Positions 1 to 6,982 of a DNA stretch of 64,000 nucleotides are shown in pieces (the first letter of the stretch is position 1; each line of letters begins with the position of its first letter). A program made the position numbers and the translations under genes. Source of the stretch: Pseudobutyrivibrio sp. (GTDB lineage Bacteria > Bacillota > Clostridia > Lachnospirales > Lachnospiraceae). The notes under the pieces are model-generated. The model worked only from the letters and a program-made list of their open reading frames with translations, did not search any database and had not been told where the DNA came from. The DNA lies in contig NZ_JAFUSK010000021.1 in the NCBI RefSeq assembly GCF_017471675.1, forward strand, positions 1-64,000, read 5' to 3'.

Positions 1-1
1 C

Positions 2-88
2 GTAGCTCAGAGGCTTTTTGACATGCAGGAGTACTACGATAACCTCAATAAAATACAAAAGGAGCTCATAAAAATGAGAGTGGCCTGA
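2..88 (+). CDS. C-terminal end of an unidentified protein (cut by window edge)
   Basis: An open frame enters from the left edge and stops with TGA at 86-88. The 28 visible residues (ending NKIQKELIKMRVA) look helical and charged. They are too few to assign a family. The reading frame is the only one of the three on this strand that stays open up to a plausible stop, and a stem-loop follows it. It could equally be a chance open frame. Confidence 0.4.
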   Translation, partial: VAQRLFDMQEYYDNLNKIQKELIKMRVA

Positions 89-93
89 GGAAT

Positions 94-157
94 ACAATAT
101 TAACTGAAAGATGAATTTACACACAAATATGGACTTGACTGTTCATCTTTATATTGT
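94..157 (+). terminator. Two-part stem-loop after the left-edge gene
   Basis: Arms ACAATAT (94-100) and ATATTGT (151-157) enclose AAAGATGAA (107-115) and TTCATCTTT (142-150). The downstream plus strand is T-rich but has no clean U tract, so a terminator or mRNA 3' structure is possible and unproven. Confidence 0.3.
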
Positions 158-180
158 GCTCCTTTATTTTATTCAATAAT

Positions 181-206
181 GGTTACCATACATAAGTATG
201 GTAACC
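181..206. terminator. Perfect 11-bp stem-loop at the 3' end of the 22-aa ORF
   Basis: GGTTACCATAC (181-191) and GTATGGTAACC (196-206) are perfectly complementary around a 4-nt loop. The hairpin lies 8 nt beyond the stop of the minus-strand 22-codon ORF. The U tract on that side is weak (ATTATTG), so terminator is the best but not the only reading. Confidence 0.45.
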
Positions 207-213
207 AAATCTC

Positions 214-282
214 TTAAAATGGAGTCTTTCCCCAAGAATTCATACATCCTTCCACTTTAATGATTTTAAAATCTGGTTTCAT
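214..282 (-). CDS. Tiny 22-aa peptide with Cys, Trp and Lys near the C-terminus
   Basis: This short ORF starts at ATG 282-280, is preceded by a good ribosome site (AGAAGG about 9 nt upstream) and stops with TAA at 214-216. The peptide begins MKPDFKIIK and ends VEGCMNSWGKTPF. It has no signal peptide. The basic N-terminus and the C/W/K-containing tail are the sort of composition seen in small ribosomally made signal or RiPP precursors, but I recognise no family. It diverges from the 41-aa ORF at 450 around a 21-bp palindrome, and it has its own 3' hairpin. No maturation enzyme is visible beside it; the left neighbour is cut off. It may be a real microprotein or chance. Confidence 0.4.
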   Translation of the reverse strand: MKPDFKIIKVEGCMNSWGKTPF

Positions 283-332
283 GTTCTTTCACCTTCTTCC
301 CGTTCTTATAATATTATCTTACTAACGTAATA

Positions 333-381
333 AACAGCCGACAAAGTTGTGAAATATTTTTTCACAACTTTGTCGGCTGTT
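333..381. promoter_or_regulatory. 21-bp palindrome between two divergent tiny ORFs
   Basis: The arm at 333-353 (AACAGCCGACAAAGTTGTGA and one more A) is the exact reverse complement of 361-381, leaving a 7-nt A/T spacer. AT-rich -10-like sequences lie on either side: TAATAT/TATTAT around 305-320 for the minus direction and TATTATAT around 397-404 for the plus direction. Putative -35 regions would therefore fall inside or at the edge of the arms. No poly-U tract follows on either strand, which favours an operator or an antisense/structured leader over a terminator. The regulator at 567-2369 is the obvious candidate binder (inference). Confidence 0.5.
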
Positions 382-449
382 GTAATAAAACGCTCTATTA
401 TATGATTCTCGATGCAAATAAAAATATTTTTTAAGGAGCTATTTAAAAC

Positions 450-575
450 ATGAAACAACTAAAAAAACTTATCATCATCACAACACTTATACTTACAGTA
501 ACAACTACTACAACTTCACTGAGACAATTTTTGCCTTGCAATAATGGTGATATAGATGTCGAAGATTTATTTTAA
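450..575 (+). CDS. 41-aa exported small peptide, candidate signalling-peptide precursor
   Basis: ATG at 450 follows AAGGAGC (433-439); the stop is TAA at 573-575. The protein has a basic start (MKQLKK), a hydrophobic/threonine stretch (LIIITTLILTVTTTTT) that could serve as an export signal, and a short acidic tail CNNGDIDVEDLF. This layout (K-rich start, hydrophobic leader, short C-terminal tail) is that of PapR/Phr/SHP-type pheromone precursors, which usually sit beside an HTH-TPR receptor. Here the receptor-like gene is tail to tail and overlaps by 9 bp. The promoter region includes the 333-381 palindrome. A role as a lipoprotein-like fragment is unlikely because no lipobox is present. Function is inferred from layout only. 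Confidence 0.5.
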   Translation: MKQLKKLIIITTLILTVTTTTTSLRQFLPCNNGDIDVEDLF

Positions 576-2369
576 TTCAGACATATAAAAACTTAGTTTT
601 TTATTATTACAGAAGTCACAAATTTTTGCGCAACCTAACACATCTTTGTTGAACTCAATTTTTGTGGCTTCCGTTTTTTCTGCTTCGTAGTTATTCCAAC
701 AAACATTGTATGAGGCCATATATAATCCATGAAATCTGTTTAATCTAAAAGTAGTTTTTATTATCACTTCTGAAATCTTATTGGATTCAATATATTTTCC
801 ACTATTGCCCAACATACTGGCTTCCCAATCTTTAATAAGTTCATAGCTAGGAAAATGTGAAATACGCATAGGTCCTGTAAATTCACTACAAAAATCCAAT
901 ACCTTCTTCTGCCAGTTGTCTCCATCTAGCTGTGTTGCAATATTATATAATAATACAATTTCACCTGCAGTGAGATAATAATAATCTCGATTGATAATAT
1001 TGCTTTTAATAGAGAAGGATAATGCAGTCTGTAAATTCTTAATATAAGATTCTTTATCTAGCCCTATCTCCATCTTCTGCCTTATGTTAAGCATTCGTAT
1101 TATTGCCTGCTTATTCGGTATATATCTCCTATCCAACCACTCTAATAAACAATCCATCTTAGCATAAGCTGTAGCAAAGTCCCTTTGATTGATTGCTACT
1201 CTATAATCATTAAAAATATTGATTACATTTATATCATCTGTAACTATTTGAGCTCTTCTATATTCTGCCAACAATCCCATTTTTTCAAATAGGCTCTTCA
1301 TTACAAACTGTTGTGGCTTACTTTTTTTAGCTTCTATCCTTTCTATTGTTCTCTTAGAGCATATTCCCTCTGCAAGTTTTTCTCTTGTAATACCAAGCAT
1401 TCTCCGTCTATCATGAATAACAGTAGCAATGCAGTTTACAATTGAATCTCTATAGATATATCCACTTTGCGCCATAGGTATTGTAATATCATATCTAGAA
1501 GCAAGATTATCCAAAATATCCACAACATCTTTTTCTAATAAAAGTTCATCAATATGGAATTCCAAATGACTCGCTAATTCACTTCTAGCCTTAACTATTT
1601 CTTTTAGATAATAAAAACGCTCTGTCTTTTTTAATAATTCTATAGCTTTATTTGAATGTCTCCACGCTTTATGATAATCAGCCTCTAAACCATACTTTTT
1701 TAATGTATTAAAATACGCCCACACAGCAAAAGGAAGTATCTTTGCCTTTGCTATATCCTCCAAGAAAGAATTTTCAATATATTTAATCAAATTCTCAAAA
1801 AGTTCAGCTATCTTATCAGGAGTTTTCTCATTTGCTGGCATATATAGTAACCAATTAATTACATAGTAAATCTCCACAGGTGATAACACTATTCTATCAT
1901 CAATTGTGAAAGAAACATTCTTACTCATTGTTTGATATACAGTTTTTTCGTAAAGCCTATACACTGTCTCGTCACTAGCCCCTTCATAAGCAAGTATTCT
2001 AGCTTCCACATCTAATAGGAATTGTTTTTCAACCTTATTTACCCTTTTCCAAGATTTTGAAATAGAATTGTATAGGTCCCTTGCTTCTTCCCATTTTGAA
2101 TCCTCAATTAAGAGTAATAGCTTTTCTCTATTCTCCCATCTTTCATATTCGTCAAACTGGACATAGTCTTCATACCCCTCTGACGAAACGCCAAGACGCC
2201 CCATTATTCTATTTCTCATCAGATAATCTGGCAATCTATCACCAGTCTGGATATAATGCATATTCCCCAGAGAATATAGGCCTTTTGCCAACACTTCAAT
2301 ATTTACATTCCTATATTCTCTTACTGATTCCATCAATGTATGGAAATGTATTAAATCTTTTTCGTACAT
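567..2369 (-). CDS. 600-aa regulator with two HTH-plus-helical-repeat units (RRNPP-like)
   Basis: A clear XRE-type helix-turn-helix lies at about residues 315-365 (motif ITREKLAEGICSKRTIERIE), followed by alpha-helical TPR-like sequence to the end. The N-terminal half repeats the layout: a degenerate HTH remnant at about 20-65 (the segment ending LMRNRIMGRLGV aligns with VMKSLFEKMGL after the second HTH), then helical repeats at 75-290. RRNPP receptors such as PlcR and Rgg have one N-terminal HTH and about 300 residues, so this protein is roughly double length. It probably senses a small peptide and controls its own neighbourhood; the 41-aa ORF is the candidate ligand. The start has a weak AAGGT ribosome site. 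It could instead be an orphan XRE-TPR regulator. Confidence 0.75.
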   Translation of the reverse strand: MYEKDLIHFHTLMESVREYRNVNIEVLAKGLYSLGNMHYIQTGDRLPDYLMRNRIMGRLGVSSEGYEDYVQFDEYERWENREKLLLLIEDSKWEEARDLYNSISKSWKRVNKVEKQFLLDVEARILAYEGASDETVYRLYEKTVYQTMSKNVSFTIDDRIVLSPVEIYYVINWLLYMPANEKTPDKIAELFENLIKYIENSFLEDIAKAKILPFAVWAYFNTLKKYGLEADYHKAWRHSNKAIELLKKTERFYYLKEIVKARSELASHLEFHIDELLLEKDVVDILDNLASRYDITIPMAQSGYIYRDSIVNCIATVIHDRRRMLGITREKLAEGICSKRTIERIEAKKSKPQQFVMKSLFEKMGLLAEYRRAQIVTDDINVINIFNDYRVAINQRDFATAYAKMDCLLEWLDRRYIPNKQAIIRMLNIRQKMEIGLDKESYIKNLQTALSFSIKSNIINRDYYYLTAGEIVLLYNIATQLDGDNWQKKVLDFCSEFTGPMRISHFPSYELIKDWEASMLGNSGKYIESNKISEVIIKTTFRLNRFHGLYMASYNVCWNNYEAEKTEATKIEFNKDVLGCAKICDFCNNKKLSFYMSELK

Positions 2370-2388
2370 CTATCTACCTTACTTTCAA

Positions 2389-2413
2389 ACAAGCAGCCAC
2401 TATGGCTGCTTGT
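2389..2413 (-). terminator. Stem-loop terminator after the SbcD/SbcC-like pair
   Basis: ACAAGCAGCC (2389-2398) pairs with GGCTGCTTGT (2404-2413), 5 nt past the end of the ATPase gene. On the minus strand only TTT follows, so the terminator is short-tailed. Confidence 0.6.
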
Positions 2414-2417
2414 ATCA

Positions 2418-5090
2418 TTATAGTCTACTATCATGACAGGTGAAGTACACTGTCTGACGTTCGTCGGCTATGGTATGAAGGAGTTTTAAGGACTCCTTTA
2501 TTTTTTTGTCGTCAAGATTGGTAAATGGATCATCCAAAATGAGGATTGGCTTTTCCTCTGGGTAGAGCACATCCACTAGGGCTAGGCGAGAGCAGAGAGC
2601 TACTAAATCCTGGTATCCCTGGGATAGGTACTCGGCGCCCTTGGTGCTGCCTGAATAAGTAAGCTTGATGTTAAGGTCCATATCAAGCTCGAAGTCATCG
2701 ATGGCGTAGCCGGATTTGGTGCCATCTGGGCCGTCGATTAGGCTTAAGTATTTGTGCAAGCCATTTTGAAGTGGCTGCATGTATTTGGCCTGGAAGCTTT
2801 CTCTGGCACGATTAAGGAAATCCTCTGTCTTGCCCAGGATGTCGGCTTCCTTTCTGTATTCCTTTTCCTTTACTTCAAGACGCTCTATCTGGTCTGAAAT
2901 ATCGCTTAATCGCTCTACTTCTTCTAGAGCCTGGGATAGGTTTTCCTTCTCCTGAATCAGCTGCTTGTTAAGCTCCATAATCTGCTCATCAAGCTCTGAC
3001 TGCCTCTGCTGCAAATCATCTACAGATTGAACATCCTCATTTACATCAAAGGCTGCCTCAAACTTGGCTATTTCTTCCTTTAGCTCATCAATACGTTCCT
3101 TGATTGCCTCGTACGCATGCTTCTTAAGACCTATGCTTTGTATTGCCTCAGCTCGTCTTAAAGATTCATCTACAGGGAAGCGTCTAAGTATATTTTCAAT
3201 ATCAGATGTCATTGTCTTGATGGAATTCTCATGGGCTGCAAGCTCTTCCTGTGACTCCAGATACTTGGCGTATCTATCTGCATCCTTCTTAAGCTGCGCC
3301 AAGAATTCGTATTCCCCGCCCATATCGTACAGATTGATTCCATAGCAGCTGGCAAAAGGCTGTATCTTAGTGTAAAGCTCCAACTGCAAATCAGCCAGCT
3401 CATCAAGTGTACCCTCAGCCTCCTGATGACGAGCATTTTCCTCTTCAAGCAAATGTCTGTATTGATCCAGCTTACGTCTGATTTCGTAAACATTCTCCTG
3501 CATGGTGGATGCTCTGGTAAGAAGGAAATGAGATAAGAAATCCTCACACTCTTCCTCTAGCTCCCTAAGCTCTAGCTTGCTCATTTCAAGCTCGTCTTCT
3601 TCCTGCTCTATTCTGTCCTCATAGTCAGAAGATTCCCTAAGCTTGCGCTTATGAGTACGCCTACCACTGATAATGAGGGCAAGCACATCCAAAACTATAG
3701 CTACGATGCTTACGATTTCCACTATACGGCCAATTTCGTTTGCCATATAGCCTGTAAACACTGCACCTGTAAGAATAAAAATAATCAAAAGAATAGTGCC
3801 AAGTATATGCCAAACAGTCACGGTATTTCTCTTATTAATCTTTTCATTGGCCTCCTGCTCAGCCTTAAGAGTAATTAATCTCTCATTGCTTTGGCTGATA
3901 CGTGCCTGCAAGCCAGTAATCTGAGTAGTCTGGCGCTCCACATGGGCAAGCTGTTCGTCAGTAGGCACCAGCTTATCAAAGAAAAACTTAAGCTCTGTCA
4001 GCTGCTTAGCTGATTCCTCGGAAAGCTTGGAATGCTCAGCCTTTGCTCTAAGCTCAGACAGATTAGCTGCCATCTTATTCCACATAGCAAATTCGCTATC
4101 ATCAGGAATCTTATCTAAGAATGGCTTTTCAAAGGCTGGCTCTTCCTTTTCAACATCCTCAAGCAATGCATTATATGCTCTCTCATGAACAGCCAAGTCA
4201 CGCTCAGTCTGCTCTAGCATTACAAGCTCATCATCAGATGGCACACCTACTGCAAAGAAATTATCAAGGTCTGAAATCTTTTGCTCCTCAGACAAAAGAT
4301 TTTCCTTATGGATTCGATATGCACCAAGCTCCTGCTCCTTCTTACTCTGAAGCTGAATCTGCTCTGCAAGCTTCGCCTTCTCATCGTTAAGCTTATCAAG
4401 ATTGTCCTGCTTCTCCTCAATAAGGCAGCTCATAGCCTCAACGCTCTCTTCTATGGCTGGGAGCTTTTCGTATTCCTCGCGGCATTTATTAATCTCCAGC
4501 TTAGTTCCAAAGAGCTTACCAGGATTAATCTTACTATTGCGGGTATATTCCACCCTGGCTTCCTTCACACTCTTAAGAGCCATATCGAAGTTACTGATAT
4601 CATCCCTGGCAGATGTAAGATTTCCCATCTTGGCATTCAGTGAATCAGTCATGGCTGTACCAAGAGAAAGCTGAGGAATATACACACTCTTCTCAAAGGA
4701 ATCCCTATCTACCTTAAAAAGCTCCTCACCGATATCCTCGGTGAAATCAGTACTCTCCAGTCCTGTCACATTATCATATAGTGCAAAGGTATCATCCCTA
4801 TCAGTCTTGCCAAATGTACGCTCAATACGGTACTGTCTATCCTTAACGCTAAAGACGATATTACCGCCACACAGGCTTCCATCCCAAGGCAGATAATGGT
4901 TACGCTCTAACAGCTTTTTCTTAGTATTAGGCGAATACTCAAGCCCGTAAAACATAGCCTTGATAAACACGGAAAAGGTGGTCTTGCCCCATCCATTCTC
5001 CTGCAGGATTGAGTTAAAGCCCTGATTAAAATCATATTTAAATTCTGTAATCTTGCCAAAATGGGCAATATAACAAGAGATAAGTTTCAT
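2418..5090 (-). CDS. SbcC/YhaN-like SMC-type ATPase, partner of the adjacent nuclease
   Basis: 890-aa ATPase of the SbcC/Rad50-like group. The P-loop is near residues 31-38 (ENGWGKTT) and the Q-loop near 137-144 (YIPQLSLG). Coiled coil spans about 195-420 and again 485-790. Two hydrophobic segments at about 425-446 and 457-475 sit where a Rad50 hinge would be. The signature region (LSQGYQDL) and Walker B (ILILDDPFTNLDD, about 849-861) close the head. The central membrane segments are typical of YhaN rather than classical SbcC. It starts immediately after the stop of the phosphoesterase gene, so the two are translated together. Expected role: the ATPase half of a DNA-end processing complex, probably at the membrane (family inference). 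Confidence 0.85.
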   Translation of the reverse strand: MKLISCYIAHFGKITEFKYDFNQGFNSILQENGWGKTTFSVFIKAMFYGLEYSPNTKKKLLERNHYLPWDGSLCGGNIVFSVKDRQYRIERTFGKTDRDDTFALYDNVTGLESTDFTEDIGEELFKVDRDSFEKSVYIPQLSLGTAMTDSLNAKMGNLTSARDDISNFDMALKSVKEARVEYTRNSKINPGKLFGTKLEINKCREEYEKLPAIEESVEAMSCLIEEKQDNLDKLNDEKAKLAEQIQLQSKKEQELGAYRIHKENLLSEEQKISDLDNFFAVGVPSDDELVMLEQTERDLAVHERAYNALLEDVEKEEPAFEKPFLDKIPDDSEFAMWNKMAANLSELRAKAEHSKLSEESAKQLTELKFFFDKLVPTDEQLAHVERQTTQITGLQARISQSNERLITLKAEQEANEKINKRNTVTVWHILGTILLIIFILTGAVFTGYMANEIGRIVEIVSIVAIVLDVLALIISGRRTHKRKLRESSDYEDRIEQEEDELEMSKLELRELEEECEDFLSHFLLTRASTMQENVYEIRRKLDQYRHLLEEENARHQEAEGTLDELADLQLELYTKIQPFASCYGINLYDMGGEYEFLAQLKKDADRYAKYLESQEELAAHENSIKTMTSDIENILRRFPVDESLRRAEAIQSIGLKKHAYEAIKERIDELKEEIAKFEAAFDVNEDVQSVDDLQQRQSELDEQIMELNKQLIQEKENLSQALEEVERLSDISDQIERLEVKEKEYRKEADILGKTEDFLNRARESFQAKYMQPLQNGLHKYLSLIDGPDGTKSGYAIDDFELDMDLNIKLTYSGSTKGAEYLSQGYQDLVALCSRLALVDVLYPEEKPILILDDPFTNLDDKKIKESLKLLHTIADERQTVYFTCHDSRL

Positions 5091-6173
5091 TTATATTTCC
5101 TCCCCCATTATGGCTCTAATGCCAATTTCGATAATCTTAGCCTTTTCATCCTCATCCATATCCTGAGACTGCACCAGCCTGACGAACTCGCCCTTAAGGC
5201 TCTTATCATATTTGAAGCTATCGTAATCTACTAGAGTCTTAGTTCTGTCATAACATTTTACAAAGAAATATTTATTCTCAAACAAGCGGACAAAGCGGAT
5301 AATATCAAGCTCATCATCCAGCTCTCTCTCTCCTGTCAGCACGAACTTAACCAAATCCTGGTCATCCACATCAAGCAACTGCTCCCTGGCCTTAGCTGCT
5401 ACCGCCTGTAAATCCATATCCGCAGTAACCTCTACATTAATCTCATGCAAGCGCCTAAGGGCAAATGGAATAAACTCCGATGTTATCACACCATTCTCTA
5501 CCTCCATCAGCACAAAGCCCTTATCACCTGTCTCGTCGAAGCCGCGGCCCTCTAAGCATCCCGGATAGCAATACACACCTCTATCATCCAGTGGCTCAAA
5601 CATAAACTTGTGGACATGTCCCAGTGCCAGATAATCAATAAACTTGCCCTTCAATGCCTGTGTATTGATAATCTCCGCACCATCCTTACCATCATAATCA
5701 GCCTGCTGTCCATGCAACATAACGATATTAGTAGCCGCCGAATCAAGCACCAGACGCTGAGCCATAGTAGACACATTGCTGTCATTTAGCTCCATGCCTG
5801 TAATCACTACATCCTCGCAACTATAGCTGGTCCAACCATCTGCATTAAACATATGAAAATTAGAAGGTATCTCATCTATACCCTCTTCCATAAAATCGCA
5901 TCTATCATGATTGCCCTTAAGATAATAGAAATCAATCTCAGGCGCATCTACAATCTGCTCCACAACACGCTTCTTAACATCCTTGCGGATATGCGTCTTG
6001 TCGAACAAATCGCCAGCAATCAAAATAGCCCTAACGCCGTTTTGCTTAGCAAACTCTACCATACGCTCGTAGGTTTCCACCAGCTCAATACGACGAAGTG
6101 CCGCTTGCTCTTTATCTAAATTACTTTCCATCTTGGAATCTAAGTGCAGGTCCGCACAGTGAATAATCTTCAT
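5091..6173 (-). CDS. SbcD/YhaO-like metallophosphoesterase (DNA repair nuclease)
   Basis: 360-aa calcineurin-like phosphoesterase. All five metal-binding blocks are visible: DLHLD near residue 8, GDLFD near 56, GNHD near 97, an isolated His in MLHGQ, and GHVH near 184. These define the Mre11/SbcD nuclease fold, which cuts double-strand DNA ends and hairpins together with the SbcC-type ATPase encoded next. The C-terminal about 120 residues would be the capping/ATPase-contact part. It is first in a two-gene unit with no gap before the ATPase. Its upstream region holds long-hairpin element A. Hairpin-cutting activity beside a giant palindrome is a suggestive neighbour, but this may be coincidence. 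Confidence 0.88.
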   Translation of the reverse strand: MKIIHCADLHLDSKMESNLDKEQAALRRIELVETYERMVEFAKQNGVRAILIAGDLFDKTHIRKDVKKRVVEQIVDAPEIDFYYLKGNHDRCDFMEEGIDEIPSNFHMFNADGWTSYSCEDVVITGMELNDSNVSTMAQRLVLDSAATNIVMLHGQQADYDGKDGAEIINTQALKGKFIDYLALGHVHKFMFEPLDDRGVYCYPGCLEGRGFDETGDKGFVLMEVENGVITSEFIPFALRRLHEINVEVTADMDLQAVAAKAREQLLDVDDQDLVKFVLTGERELDDELDIIRFVRLFENKYFFVKCYDRTKTLVDYDSFKYDKSLKGEFVRLVQSQDMDEDEKAKIIEIGIRAIMGEEI

Positions 6174-6300
6174 GCCATTACCCCCGAAAAAACTACGTAT
6201 ATTCTACCATATTTGTTACACCTTGTAACTATCTACTGCCCCATCTTGCCCCCAATCTTAGCCTACCTCCTGCCTTCCCTTAACCCTCCGTTGCCCCTGC

Positions 6301-6922
6301 CCCGCCTACCCCACCGCTTAATAAATTTCGGATGCCATGCCACGGGCGCTTATTTCTATAGCTTCCCGCCATCATTTGAGCAGAATCGTACATTTTCTTA
6401 ATGCTGCAAATGCCCCTTCAAGTTAGTGTCTTTTTACTGATTTTGCACTTTCAGCCTACTGTATCCCTGACACAGACACTCTTGATGTTCTAAAAAGCTT
6501 CCACATTAAAATATATAAATAATTGCATTCATATTACATTCGCTAAGTAGAATCTAAAAGCTGTTTTTGTATGTTTTCGTACCGGCTTCAAGCTCAGTCC
6601 ATTTCGCTATCAGCCTTGGGCTGCCGTCCGTGGCAGCCCATACGCAAACATTCAAAAACTGCTTTAAGATTCTACTAAGCTCATTTCAAAATCATGCAAT
6701 TATTTATATATTTTAATATGGAAGCTAGTTAGGGTATATGAGTGTCTGTGTCAGGGAGACAGTAGGCTGAAAGTGCAAAGAATTAAAAAGACTCTAACAA
6801 TCAAAGAAGGGGCATTTGTAGTATTTAGAAAATGTAGATTCTGGGATTGTGGCGGGAAGCTATAGAAATAAGCGCCCGTGGCATGGCAAAAGAAGTCCTA
6901 AATTGGCGGTGGGGCAGGCGGG
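6301..6922. repeat. Long-hairpin element, copy A (about 620 nt imperfect palindrome)
   Basis: The region folds on itself from end to end. Outer arms 6301-6317/6906-6922 match at 16 of 17 positions. Arms 6333-6371/6850-6888 are perfect over 39 bp. Arms 6496-6528/6694-6726 match at 32 of 33. Imperfect arms flanking the apex (about 6556-6573/6644-6665) continue the stem. The apex is a 70-nt segment (6574-6643) containing its own hairpin GGGCTGCC/GGCAGCCC, and this segment recurs exactly, inverted, in copy B. Partly paired asymmetric internal loops separate the arms. No ORF of substance lies inside. It fills the gap between the phosphoesterase start and the chemoreceptor stop. The remaining 127 nt to the left are C-rich and otherwise unremarkable. 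Confidence 0.9.
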
Positions 6923-6982
6923 TGGACGTAAAAATGAGGCCACCTATGGCATACATAAGTGACCCCACCTTTTGGAAATTTA

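Noticed and set aside
31-39. The Walker A of the SbcC-like ATPase lacks the first Gly (residues LQENGWGKTT), considered as a defect
   Set aside because: Coordinates here are residue numbers. The ENGWGK[ST]T form is, to my knowledge, common in clostridial members, and Lys/Thr are intact, so it is not evidence of inactivity.
6144-6401. Plus-strand ORF across the left arm of element A
   Set aside because: Proline/leucine-rich translation of C-rich repeat DNA with no ribosome site; it is a by-product of the repeat.
6301-6922. Simple bidirectional terminator or REP-type repeat
   Set aside because: Far too long, no U tract at the stem ends, and an exactly conserved asymmetric apex shared with a second copy.
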